Origin: Bacteroidota bacterium
GTDB lineage: Bacteria > Bacteroidota > Bacteroidia > AKYH767-A > OLB10
DNA length: 64,000 nt
Direction: 5' to 3'
Assembly: GCA_016717325.1 (NCBI GenBank)
Contig: JADKFV010000003.1
Coordinates: forward strand, 186,001 to 250,000
A model generated the notes under the pieces. The model ran no database searches. It saw only the letters and a program-made list of their open reading frames with translations, and had not been told where the DNA came from. Position 1 is the first letter of the stretch; every line of letters begins with the position of its first letter. Of this stretch, positions 1-9,052 are shown in pieces. Made by a program: the position numbers and the translations under genes.

Positions 1-1
1 T

Positions 2-367
2 TTGAGCGGACAAACGTATACTGTTACTGTTACCGATGCAAATGGATGCACAGTTACCGGCTCGAAAGTGATGCCTGCCCCACGCGAGATTGAAAGTTTC
101 GAAAATGACGGGTCAACAATCTTTGGATTGTTTCCTAATCCGGCATCGAACAATTTTACCATCGAGTTTTATAATGCCGCGGATCAAAAAGCAGGATTGG
201 AAATGAAAGATGCCTATGGCAAGAATGTATTGACTAGAGTGTTTTATATTTCAGAGAATAATCAATCGGCAAATGTTGATGTATCGCATTTAGCACCGGG
301 AATTTATCAGGTGTGGCTGAGGTATGATGACATAAATATTTGTAAGAAAATTATTATTACGAAATAA
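2..367 (+). CDS. C-terminal end of a T9SS-secreted surface protein (5' truncated by window)
   Basis: Only the last 121 codons lie in the window; the frame is open to the left edge. The first residues (QTYTVTVTDANGCT) match the SprB-type adhesin repeat common in gliding-motility and surface proteins of Bacteroidota. From about residue 38 it becomes a type A T9SS sorting domain: the FPNPASNNF motif, a beta-strand-rich segment, then GIYQVWL and a basic tail ending KIIITK. Such domains direct export through the type IX secretion system and are removed or attached to lipid at the cell surface. The substrate or role of the whole protein cannot be judged from this fragment. Confidence 0.85.
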   Translation: MSGQTYTVTVTDANGCTVTGSKVMPAPREIESFENDGSTIFGLFPNPASNNFTIEFYNAADQKAGLEMKDAYGKNVLTRVFYISENNQSANVDVSHLAPGIYQVWLRYDDINICKKIIITK

Positions 368-380
368 AGTAACCGAAAAT

Positions 381-418
381 AAAAAAAGCTGCTTCGTTTT
401 GGAGCAGCTTTTTTTTAT
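381..418 (+). terminator. Intrinsic terminator
   Basis: An 8-bp stem (AAGCTGCT / AGCAGCTT) with a short loop is followed by a run of eight T on the plus strand, 20 bases after the stop of the T9SS protein. A run of A on the left side means it could also serve the convergent lipoprotein gene. Confidence 0.8.
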
Positions 419-446
419 TGGATAAAAAACACAATCAAGAAATGGT

Positions 447-1085
447 TTACCCTGCAACTTGAATGTTTTTAAATTTCAAATGCCCTGATTCATCAATACT
501 AAAAGTGTAAATCAAATTCGATTCACTATTATCCTGAGGCTGTCCTTTTTTGTCAACATAAACTGCAACGTAAGAAAGGTTTAAGGTTAACTGTTTTTCC
601 TTTTCATTGTAGCTGGCAAACATTTGATAAGTAATTGTTTTTCCATCGCCTAAAGCGGGTGTTGCATATTCTCCGGTTTTGAAAAGTGAATCGGTTTTAA
701 TTTTTAATATGCTGTTTATAAAATGAGCCGGGAACAATTGATGGGAATATTTTTCCAGGTCGGATGACGTAAATGGCTTTGGTTTATTACCAATCAATTT
801 CAAACCCTTTTCGTTGTCGGCAAAAAGAAAATACCATATATCGTTGCCCTCATTAACAATAGGCAGATTGAAATAGAATGCGAGCGAATCTTTTTTATTT
901 TGAACTACGGCACTGCGAAAATTCCGGAAATCATCAATCCAATTAATTTTTGGTACCGGAATTTCTTCCCGCTTAACAATAGTATCAATTGTTTGAATTT
1001 CGGGTTTTTGAATTTCAGTTTTTGGCGCTGATCTTTTGCAAGCGGCCATGGATGTTGCCAATAGCAAAACAATGTATAGGTTCAT
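447..1085 (-). CDS. Putative lipoprotein of unknown function
   Basis: The 212-residue product begins with a short hydrophobic stretch and a lipobox, ATSMAAC, so Cys16 would be the lipidated residue. The mature part opens with a Lys/Pro/Thr-rich linker (about residues 17-45). It is followed by a mixed alpha/beta region with no motif I recognise. The last 60 residues alternate like beta strands (KTITYQMF, LTLNLSYVAVYV, NLIYTFSI). I do not recognise the family. It is likely a monocistronic periplasm-facing lipoprotein; an A/T-rich leader precedes the ATG. Confidence 0.6.
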   Translation of the reverse strand: MNLYIVLLLATSMAACKRSAPKTEIQKPEIQTIDTIVKREEIPVPKINWIDDFRNFRSAVVQNKKDSLAFYFNLPIVNEGNDIWYFLFADNEKGLKLIGNKPKPFTSSDLEKYSHQLFPAHFINSILKIKTDSLFKTGEYATPALGDGKTITYQMFASYNEKEKQLTLNLSYVAVYVDKKGQPQDNSESNLIYTFSIDESGHLKFKNIQVAG

Positions 1086-1267
1086 TTTTATATTCTTTAT
1101 TTTAATCGATGATATTTTTATGATAATGCACTCTGTTTAAAAAAGGGAAAACCCCTTTTCATTTATTTTGTGTAAACATAATAATAAATTCAAAAGCAAT
1201 TTTTCGACATTTTATTCCTTTTTGCATAGCTTCTAAAAAACTAAATACATTACTATTGATGACAAAG

Positions 1268-1302
1268 TAAAAAAGCCGGCTCAATCGAACCGGCTTTTTT
1301 GT
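1268..1302 (-). terminator. Intrinsic terminator of the 579-codon T9SS gene
   Basis: A 7-bp G/C-rich stem (AGCCGGC-type / GCCGGCT-type) is flanked by A-runs on the left and T-runs on the right. It lies about 30 bases beyond the stop codon of the minus-strand gene to its right. Confidence 0.75.
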
Positions 1303-1329
1303 AAGGAGCAAATATTTCTAAAACAAACG

Positions 1330-3095
1330 CTATTGCTTAACGAATGATTTCCGTGTAACTGTATTGGCATCATTTATTACCAATGAATACACCCCCGTTT
1401 GTAAATTTGCAATGTTTAGCATTGTAGTATTGTCATCTTCTGTAAGGTTGATGCCGCCACGCATAACAACTTTGCCTTGCATGTCTATAACCATATACGT
1501 ACCTGTGATTTCTAACTCCGAATTGTTTTCAATTATCAAATTATCAACTGCAGGTGAAGGGTAAAGTTGAATGCCACTATTATTGCCATCTTCAAATTCT
1601 GAAGTAAGTTTGGCATTACTGCCACCGCCTATCGCTGCCTGGTTACAGATAGATCCACGAGCATAATTGTACCGCACATTTACCAACTTGGTTTTTACAA
1701 ATTGACAGTTTTGAGCAAAAGGTATTTGCTTAAAGTTCATTTGTGGATTCAAATTTTGAGGTGGATTATTCGGACAGTAGTTGGTACAAGTACATCCGTT
1801 GAAATAAGTTTTTAATAGATAGCTATCAGCAAATCCTGGCGAAAGCACACCATCGGTATTCGAAAATACGATAGGGCCTGGAAATGGAGCACCGTTATTT
1901 GCATAGTCTATTCCAAAACCATTGTCATAGGATAATGCTGCATAAGACCAATGATTTAATCCAGTACCGGCCGCATCGGTTTTGTATATATGTGTGCGTG
2001 GTCCTGTAGTTGGATACGATGGTCCTGTTAAATAAAATTCTGCAGTGTTTGCAGTATTTATCCTTTCTATCACATCATAACATTTCGATTGTATAATAGC
2101 ACCATTGTTGTTTACAATCTCTAATCTGTTCCAGAGTGGAAAACAAAATTGATTAAATTTTATTAGCCACATGTTGTAGAACCCTATTGCTATTGGCCCA
2201 CCACCATCGGTAAAACCGCCTATTATCAGATTGTTGTCTGTAGTATATTTAATCGATTGAAACTGATCGTCAAGCCCAACATGCCATGAAGATTGGCAAA
2301 GCATTGCACCTGCCGGTGTAAGTTTAAAAATTAAGCCATCTGTTGTTGGCGCTAATGCTGATTGATCCAAAATACTACCAACAACAAATATTTCACCTGT
2401 TGTAGGATTTTCGCATAAGCTGTTAGCGCGTTGGTCAGCACTTAAAACATTGTTTATCATAGTAGGGTCGAAGTTATAACGACATGCCCACAGTATACCT
2501 CCAGTTTTATTTACGCGAGCAACCCAACATTCGTTTACAGCAGCAGTTCCGGGGGTATTAGTTCTTTGCGAATAGCCACAAACAATATATGTACCGGGTA
2601 AAAATACCGAACGCCTGATACATGTTGCAACTTCGCGGCCACCAAAATCGAGTTTGTAACTACTTGAAATACCGGCTGTGCTCGAAATGCGTCCAATTAA
2701 CGCATCGCCACCACCTACATTTGTACTGCCGCTATTTAAATTGTCACCAATACCACCGCAGAACATATAGCCTGGTGTGGCAAGAGTATCTCCTATTTCG
2801 CAAATGCTTCTTCCACCAGCATTGTGATAAATTAGGGGTGTTGTTCCATCAGCAAATTGCCAACCATAGTTTTGGTTTGCAACACCTAAATTAGTAGTAC
2901 GTACAAAACGTAAACGGTGGGCACTTGTAACTGCAACTGGCTGACCATAATATGATACACCAATGCCTGCATAGTAGTGAGAACTTGGTGTAAGATTATA
3001 GTTAAAATTTGTTTTTATACCCGTTAACGTTGAAAATATTGTGCATCGGCCTGCAATGCAACAAAGCATAATAATGCAAATAAAATTTTACGCAT
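1330..3095 (-). CDS. T9SS type A sorting domain protein, apparent frameshift after the signal peptide
   Basis: The long open frame starts only at 3069, with an unlikely N-terminus (MLCCIAGRC). In another frame, from an ATG at 3095, there is a clear signal peptide (MRKILFALLCFVALQADAQ) that runs into a stop near 3025. Adding one T in the cgTTaacg stretch at about 3023-3028 joins the two as ...DAQYFQR-LTGIKTNF, which reads well. The mature protein repeats segments on tracking and reporting values (GG..LIGG, typical of beta-propeller-like delta-60 repeats). It ends in a T9SS sorting domain from about residue 500 (IQLYPSPAVDNLIIEN ... GVYSLVI ... KSFVKQ). A secreted or surface protein of unknown role. 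Confidence 0.7.
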
Positions 3096-3591
3096 GATAT
3101 TGTTTTTTTAGTAATTTAATTTTGAAGTATAATTTTTAGGTAAGGATTAAGATTAGGTTTGGCCGGGGGAAAATAATAGTGAAAAGCCCCGGCATCATAG
3201 TAATGATGAACTACAATGTTGATATTTCAAAATTTCAATACTGAACATAATGTGAGGTTTTAAGGAATGATCTAATTACTTCTTGGAAAATATTTTTTGC
3301 AAAGTTTTAATTCCAAAAAGAAATTCGAAACAATAATAGAATTTATTTTCGGATTGGCAAGATTTCCTGACTGAAAAATAGACTGATTTTTTGGCAAAGT
3401 GTCGAAACCTGAAGGGCTGTTTAATTTATTTCTAAATTGCTGGTTTGGAATTCAACATTGTTAGCTTTTATTGTCATTTCTCATGAACGATGCTAACCAC
3501 AATAAAACCACTTCCCAATTATTTTTTTTGTATTAACCGCCACAACAAGTAAAATATTAAATTCGCACTTCTTTTTTTAAAAAATGTAAGT
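3096..3591. other. Intergenic spacer between divergent genes
   Basis: About 500 AT-rich bases without a convincing ORF, RNA or repeat. It must hold the promoters of the minus-strand T9SS gene and of purB. A possible purB -7 box is listed separately. I see nothing else. Confidence 0.5.
3558..3565 (+). promoter_or_regulatory. Possible -7 box of purB
   Basis: TAAATTCG matches the Bacteroidota sigma-A -7 element TAnnTTTG in 7 of 8 positions. It lies 26 bases before the purB start codon. No clear TTTG -33 box is found at the right distance, so this is tentative. Confidence 0.35.
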
Positions 3592-4931
3592 ATGGATAGA
3601 TTGAAAAGTATATCGCCAATAGATGGACGATACTTTGCAAATTGTATAGAGTTGTCGCCATTTTTTTCGGAGTATGCTCTTATTCGTTATCGCGTATTGG
3701 TAGAGGTAGAATATTTTATTGCCTTGTGTAAATTGCCTTTGCCTCAATTGGCAGGAGTGCAGGAAAAAGCCTTGTTGTCGTTGAAAGCCATTGCCGAAAA
3801 TTTTGGCGATAATGATGCCATCCGAATAAAAGAAATAGAGCGTACCACCAACCATGATGTAAAAGCTGTAGAATATTTTTGCGTGAGGAATTTGACAAAA
3901 TAAACCTTGGTCAGTATAAAGAGTTTATACACTTTGGTCTTACTTCCCAAGACATTAATAATACTGCACTGCCCATGATGATGATGCACTGCATGAACTA
4001 TCATTACACAACATTGCTCAATAATCTCTTGGCACTATTGCAATCGAATGCACTTGCATGGAAAGCTATACCAATGCTTGCCTATACACATGGACAACCG
4101 GCTTCGCCCACCTTGCTTGGTAAGGAAATTTATGTTTTTTACGAACGTTTACGGGTACAGTTATTACAACTTGAAAATATACAGTACAGTGCAAAATTTG
4201 GTGGTGCTACCGGCAACTTCAATGCGCATATGGTGGCCTACCCACACATAGACTGGCATGCCTTTGCCGATAATTTTGTTACCACTTTAGGACTTTCGCG
4301 TTCGAGGCATACTACTCAAATAGAACATTACGATAATATTGCCGCGTGGTGCGATAATCTTAAACGTATCAACACTATATTGATTGATTGCTGTCGCGAT
4401 GTGTGGGCCTACATAGGTATGAATTATTTTGTGCTCGAAGTAAAAGCGGGCGAAGTAGGGTCATCGGCCATGCCACATAAAGTAAATCCTATCGACTTCG
4501 AAAATGCGGAAGGCAACCTTTCTTTGCCAATGCATTATACGAATTTTTTCGCTGCAAAACCTATATCGCGCTTGCAGCGCGACCTTACCGACAGCACCGT
4601 TTTGCGAAATATTGGCGTGCCAGTAGCTCATAGCTTTATTGCTATAAAATCAATTATCCGCGGGTTGAATAAACTCACTGTAAATGAAAAAACATTAGCC
4701 CACGATCTCGATAATAATTGGGCCGTAGTTGCCGAGGCTATTCAAACAATTTTGCGCAGAGAAAACTATCCCAATCCATATCAAAAATTGAAAGAGCTAA
4801 CGCGAGGTAATTTGCAAATAGATGAAGCATCCATCAAAGATTTTATTTCTACTCTCGATGTAAGCGATACCGTAAGAAATGAATTGCAAGCTATCACACC
4901 CCATAATTATACCGGTGTATTCAATCCATAG
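3592..4931 (+). CDS. purB: Adenylosuccinate lyase, with a one-base frameshift
   Basis: PurB splits adenylosuccinate to AMP and fumarate and SAICAR to AICAR and fumarate in purine synthesis. The first 93 codons (MDRLKSISPIDGRY...) and the frame from 3879 (LREEFDKINLGQYKEFIHFGLTSQDINN) are both clearly PurB, but they lie in different frames. The T-run at 3876-3880 has five T; six would restore EYFLREEF and a protein of about 446 residues, normal for the family. The fumarase-superfamily signature is present as GSSAMPHKVNPIDFENAEGN. HGQPASPT and the catalytic-loop His region (TSQD) are also intact. Because all motifs downstream of the shift are conserved, I treat this as one gene with a sequencing error or a very recent mutation. 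A glycosyltransferase follows 75 bases downstream. Confidence 0.88.
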
Positions 4932-5006
4932 TTTTGTTTTTTATTTAAATATTTCAATGCTGTATATCATAAAGTATAGTGCCGTGTTCGAAAATAAAAA
5001 AATGAA

Positions 5007-5897
5007 GTGATAGTTTCAGGATTTACATTTATTCGCAATGCTGCAAAGTTCGATTACCCCGTTGTGGAAGCCATCAATTCCATTCTTACCATGTGCGATG
5101 AAGTTGTGGTGGCAGTTGGTAATTCAGACGATGAAACATTGCAAATGATTCAGCGTATTGATTCGGAAAAAATAAAAATTGTACAAACTATTTGGGACGA
5201 TAGCCTTCGTGAGGGTGGGCGTGTACTTGCTGCCGAAACCATGAAAGCTTTTAACGCCACCCGCACCGATGCCGACTGGTGTTTTTATATTCAGGGTGAC
5301 GAAGTTGTACACGAAAAATACCATAGTGTGATTACCCAGGCAATGGAAGAAAATTGCAACAACCAACGTATACAAGGACTGTTATTCGACTACCTGCACT
5401 TCTATGGTTCGTACGATTATGTGGCCAATTCGCGCAAGTGGTATAGCAAAGAAGTGCGTATAATAAGACGCAATCAAAGCATATATTCGTTTCGCGATGC
5501 TCAAGGGTTTCAATGCAATGGACGGCCATTGTATGTAAAAAAAATAGAGGCATCTGTTTATCATTACGGCTGGGTAAAGCCGCCAGATAAGCAACAACTC
5601 AAGCAACAGCAATTTCACAAAATGTGGCACAATGATGAATGGGTTTCGCAAAATGTAAAGCAACAAGCTGAGTTCGATTATTCGCAAATAGATTCACTTG
5701 CAAAATTTACCGGCACACATCCGCTTGTTATGCAACCACGCATAAAATCGAAAAACTGGAATTTCGAACACGACATTTCTTACCGTAACTTATCGCTCAA
5801 GCACCGCTTTTACGAATGGGTGGAACGCTATTTTAATTGGCGTATTGGTGAGTATAGGAATTATAGGTTGGTGAAAGGGAGTAGTTCAAGAGTTTAG
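5007..5897 (+). CDS. Family 2 glycosyltransferase
   Basis: The 296-residue product starts IVSGFTFIRNAAKFDYPVVEAINSIL, the N-terminal strand-helix of GT-A fold family 2 glycosyltransferases. It has the acidic motif IQGDEVVHE near residue 95, where a DxD-like metal/nucleotide site is expected. Family members move a sugar from a nucleotide donor to a glycan or lipid. The start chosen is GTG at 5007. An ATG at 5002 runs into TGA after two codons, but one extra G (ATGAAGGTG) would give MKVIVSGF, so this start may be another one-base loss. The C-terminus runs directly into a heptad repeat array. The acceptor is unknown. Confidence 0.75.
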   Translation: MIVSGFTFIRNAAKFDYPVVEAINSILTMCDEVVVAVGNSDDETLQMIQRIDSEKIKIVQTIWDDSLREGGRVLAAETMKAFNATRTDADWCFYIQGDEVVHEKYHSVITQAMEENCNNQRIQGLLFDYLHFYGSYDYVANSRKWYSKEVRIIRRNQSIYSFRDAQGFQCNGRPLYVKKIEASVYHYGWVKPPDKQQLKQQQFHKMWHNDEWVSQNVKQQAEFDYSQIDSLAKFTGTHPLVMQPRIKSKNWNFEHDISYRNLSLKHRFYEWVERYFNWRIGEYRNYRLVKGSSSRV

Positions 5898-6135
5898 GAA
5901 GTTCAAAGGTTCAAGAGTTTAGAAAGTTTAGAAGGTTTTGAAAGTTGGGAAAGTTCAATGGTTCAAGAGTTTAGAAAGTTGAGAAGGTTTAGAAAGTTGG
6001 GAAAGTTCAATGGTTCAAGAGTTTTGAAAGTTGTGAAAGTTCAATGGTTCAAGAGTTTAGAAAGTTGGGAAAGTTCAATAGTTAAAGAATTTAGAAGGTT
6101 TAGAAAGTTGGGAAAGTTCATGAGATTAAAGTTTA
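5888..6135. repeat. Heptad-phased degenerate repeat array downstream of the glycosyltransferase
   Basis: The array starts inside the last codons of the glycosyltransferase gene. It is a chain of 7-base words such as gttcaag, agtttag and aaagttg repeated with drift, T/G/A-rich on the sense strand of the upstream gene. It can be read as a 74-codon ORF (5958-6182), but that is a product of the repeat and not a gene. Confidence 0.75.
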
Positions 6136-6618
6136 TTTGTCTCGAAAATTCTTGCGAAGCAATCATTGCCGTTCGTCTTTAGCCAACGGATTGGATAGTT
6201 CAAGAGTTTAGGAAGTTTAAAAGTTCATGAGTTCAAGGTTAGGGAAGTTGGAAAATTCAAGGTTGGGAAAGTTCATGAGTTTAAAAGTTTATTTGTCTCG
6301 AAAATTCTTGCGGAGCACTCATTGCCGTTCGGCTTTAGCCAACGGACTGGATAGCTCAAGAGTTTAGAAAGCTGAGAAGTTAAGTCCACTCCGAAAAGTA
6401 TTTTTTGCCACAAAAGCAATAGGACACAAAATTTCACTAAGTCGTAAGAAAATCATTTTTAATTTTTTGTGGGATTTTGTGTTTTGGTGATTTAGTGGCC
6501 TTTTATTTTTTCAACTTTTCGCAGACGGCTCAAAATTCATGAGTTTAAAAGTTTATTTGTTGTGAAAGTTTTTGCGCAGCAATCATTGCCATTCGGCTTT
6601 AGCCAACGGATTTATTTA
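6121..6618 (+). repeat. Three dispersed direct copies of a ~78-bp element
   Basis: Near-identical segments lie at about 6121-6198, 6274-6354 and 6538-6618. Each contains the words tttatttgt, ttcttgcg, cattgcc and ctttagccaacgga. Between copies 2 and 3 lies an imperfect inverted segment rich in 'gccacaaaa / ttttgtgg'. No ORF of note. The copies sit in the same spacer as the heptad repeats and share the same flanks (gagtttaaaag before, ggatag after). Confidence 0.7.
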
Positions 6619-6637
6619 GCTGGAATGTATTCAAAAG

Positions 6638-6667
6638 AAAAAGCCTCGAACTATTCGAGGCTTTTTA
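6638..6667 (-). terminator. Intrinsic terminator, probably of the PpiD-like gene
   Basis: A hairpin of AAGCCTCGAA / TTCGAGGCTT type with A-run and T-run on opposite sides, so it can act in both directions. It lies 110 bases beyond the stop of the minus-strand foldase gene. Confidence 0.7.
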
Positions 6668-6699
6668 TAAATTATATTTTTGTATTAGTTTGAATAACT

Positions 6700-6776
6700 T
6701 ATAGTTTAACTTCCAAAACTAAAAACTCTAAACTAAAAACTCTAAACTAAGAACTCTAAACTTCCCCCACTAAAAA
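6700..6776. repeat. Heptad repeat array at the 3' end of the PpiD-like gene
   Basis: 7-base words aactcta, aactaaa and aactaag follow one another up to the stop codon of the minus-strand gene; the stop itself (cta) sits in the array. Read on the gene's sense strand the array is T/G-rich. Confidence 0.7.
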
Positions 6777-8903
6777 CTAGTAATACTTAACCCTGTTATC
6801 AACCACATTGGCTTTTTCTTTCAAAGCGTTGAATGATTCAAAAGCACGCTGACCAAGCATTTGCATCATTTGCATTTTGTTTGGCTTAAAGTCGGCAGGC
6901 GTAGCAGTAGGTTCATTTACCTGAAAAGGCATCATTACATATACACCATTTTGCCCTTTTATTGGTGCGCTCACTTGGTTGGCTTTCAAAGCAGGAATGC
7001 TTCCTGATACAGTTGGTTCCATTCCAATACCCGGTAAATAAGGAGAGCCAAAACTAGCACCACGAACAGTATCGGCAGGCACGCCCAACTTCTGTGCAAG
7101 TGCATCAATATTTGCAGCACCTTTCATTTTCTCGATAAGTTGTAATGCTTTTTTGTCTTTGCGTACTTCGGCTTCAACCTGTGGCTTTACATTTTCGAGT
7201 GGCATAATTCCTTTATCGGCAATGGCCGCAAGTGCAGCAACTACATAGCGGCTTTCAATTTTTGTAGGACGCGATACATTACCTTTTTTAGTTTCGGGAT
7301 TGAATGCCCAGGTAACCAATTCGCGCGCTGCAGGCCCAAGTCCGCCTATGTTTTTATCGTTTATTTTTATGTTGTCGGCCGGGCGCATTGGCAGATTTTC
7401 TTTTTTACAAGCAGCTTCAAATTCTTCTAATGTTTGGTTACTGCCGGCAAATGCATTGGCACGCTGAAACACCATTTCATTAGTTTTGTTCGATGGTAAA
7501 ATGTTGCGCACTATTTCGGCTACCTTCACACGGTTGCTCAGATTTTTTTGATCGGTAATTTGAGTAATGTGATATCCAAACTGCGATTTTACTAATTGAA
7601 TTTCTCTTAATTTTCCATTGAATACTGCTTCTTTAAATTCCGGCACAAAATTCACTTCGGGGGTTACGTAGCCAAGGTCACCCATTTTTTCCTTCGAACC
7701 CGGGTCGTCACTTAATTGCATTGCCAGTATACCGAAATCCATTCCTCCTTTTATAACATTGATAACAGAATCGGCACGAGCTTTCACTTTGGCACTATCG
7801 GCAGGGTTATCAATTTTCAATAAAATATGACGTACCTGAACAGAATCGTACATCGATTTTGTTCCTGTGATTTTTGCAAGTCTCAAACTTCCGTTTTCTT
7901 CAAACGGACCTATGCTGGTTCCTATAGGTCTACTAAATACTACCGAGTCGAGGGCAGGTGTAAACGAACCTTTGATGCGGTAAGCATCGTTATAAGGTTC
8001 ATCGCTATTGATGGCCGCCAGCAACGAATCGTTCGTTGAGGTTTGAAACTGTGTGAATAGTTTATTGATATCGTCAATCACCGCCTTGCGGTCATCGGCA
8101 CTTGGCATTACATCAAAAGTTACAAAACGAATACCACGTGTAGCCTCAGGAGCTTTGTATTTATATTGATGGCTGTTGTAATATTCGTTCAATTCAGCAT
8201 CGGTAACAGCAATAGTACTATCAACTATGCTGTTATACATAAGTTTAACAACACGAGCATCCATAGTACGGCCTTTATCATAAAAGTCGGCTTTCACTTC
8301 TTCGGTTGTAACAAACATACCGCCTTTTATAAGGTCATTATATTTTTCGGTTGTGCGGTTTTTTACAAGTTGATCTTCGTAATTAACCCATTGCTTTTTG
8401 GCTTTTTTGTCGGGGTCGTTTGGCAGGTTATCCAAATTTTTGATGTAATTAATTATGGTAGCCTTATCGAATGCCCCTGTTTTGGGGTCCGTAAAAGCAC
8501 GTTTTACTTCGGGGTCTATGTTGTTACCATAGCACATGTCAGCTAATTCGGCATCGCTTACAGTAAGGCCAAGTTTGTCAAGTTGCTGGCGATACACCTT
8601 TTCGCGTAAAAATTCGTTCCACACGTTTTCGCGCACAATGTCCTGAGCATTTTGGTCTAACTCCGGTTGTTTCGATTGCTCTTTGTAATTTTCTTCAGCT
8701 TCTTTTACACGTGCACCAAATTCTTCGGGCGAAACTTTTTCTCCTGCAATTACAGCCAAACTATTGTCGGTTTTATTTCCACCAAACAAAAAACTGTTTT
8801 GACTTGTGAGTAACTCTCCCAGTATAAATGCAAACAATGCAAATCCTATGAATACCACCAACAGTATCCCCATTTTGTCACGTAATTTTCCAATAACAGC
8901 CAT
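6777..8903 (-). CDS. Membrane-anchored peptidyl-prolyl isomerase (PpiD/SurA-like)
   Basis: A 708-residue protein with one N-terminal transmembrane segment (about residues 12-33, ILLVVFIGFALFAFILGELL), a SurA_N/PpiD-type helical chaperone region (about 45-250) and a parvulin domain (about 355-450: VRHILLKI ... FGILAMQLSDDPGS ... GDLGYV ... FGYHITQI). The rest is a second, more divergent rotamase-like or chaperone region. Family members are anchored in the inner membrane and help fold outer-membrane and secreted proteins, which fits the T9SS-rich content of the window. Length agrees with Bacteroidota homologues. The ATG at 8903 lies about 44 bases from a TATATTTG promoter box. Confidence 0.88.
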   Translation of the reverse strand: MAVIGKLRDKMGILLVVFIGFALFAFILGELLTSQNSFLFGGNKTDNSLAVIAGEKVSPEEFGARVKEAEENYKEQSKQPELDQNAQDIVRENVWNEFLREKVYRQQLDKLGLTVSDAELADMCYGNNIDPEVKRAFTDPKTGAFDKATIINYIKNLDNLPNDPDKKAKKQWVNYEDQLVKNRTTEKYNDLIKGGMFVTTEEVKADFYDKGRTMDARVVKLMYNSIVDSTIAVTDAELNEYYNSHQYKYKAPEATRGIRFVTFDVMPSADDRKAVIDDINKLFTQFQTSTNDSLLAAINSDEPYNDAYRIKGSFTPALDSVVFSRPIGTSIGPFEENGSLRLAKITGTKSMYDSVQVRHILLKIDNPADSAKVKARADSVINVIKGGMDFGILAMQLSDDPGSKEKMGDLGYVTPEVNFVPEFKEAVFNGKLREIQLVKSQFGYHITQITDQKNLSNRVKVAEIVRNILPSNKTNEMVFQRANAFAGSNQTLEEFEAACKKENLPMRPADNIKINDKNIGGLGPAARELVTWAFNPETKKGNVSRPTKIESRYVVAALAAIADKGIMPLENVKPQVEAEVRKDKKALQLIEKMKGAANIDALAQKLGVPADTVRGASFGSPYLPGIGMEPTVSGSIPALKANQVSAPIKGQNGVYVMMPFQVNEPTATPADFKPNKMQMMQMLGQRAFESFNALKEKANVVDNRVKYY

Positions 8904-8946
8904 ATCAAGTAATGAATTTTATAATTTTTTTTTTAAAACAAGGGCG

Positions 8947-8954
8947 CAAATATA
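8947..8954 (-). promoter_or_regulatory. -7 promoter box of the PpiD-like gene
   Basis: On the minus strand it reads TATATTTG followed by CGCCC, an exact match to the Bacteroidota TAnnTTTG element, about 44 bases before the start codon. A TTTG -33 box at standard distance is not obvious. Confidence 0.5.
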
Positions 8955-9052
8955 GTAATGATTTTGAAAGTAAAGCCACTTCAAATTCAAATTAGGCTAA
9001 AGTAAAAAATGCGGATTTATGCTGTATTATAGGGCTTTTTGCAAAAAATGGG

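Noticed and set aside
5958..6182. 74-codon ORF with FRKLGKF-type repeats
   Set aside because: Direct translation of the heptad repeat array; no start context or family.
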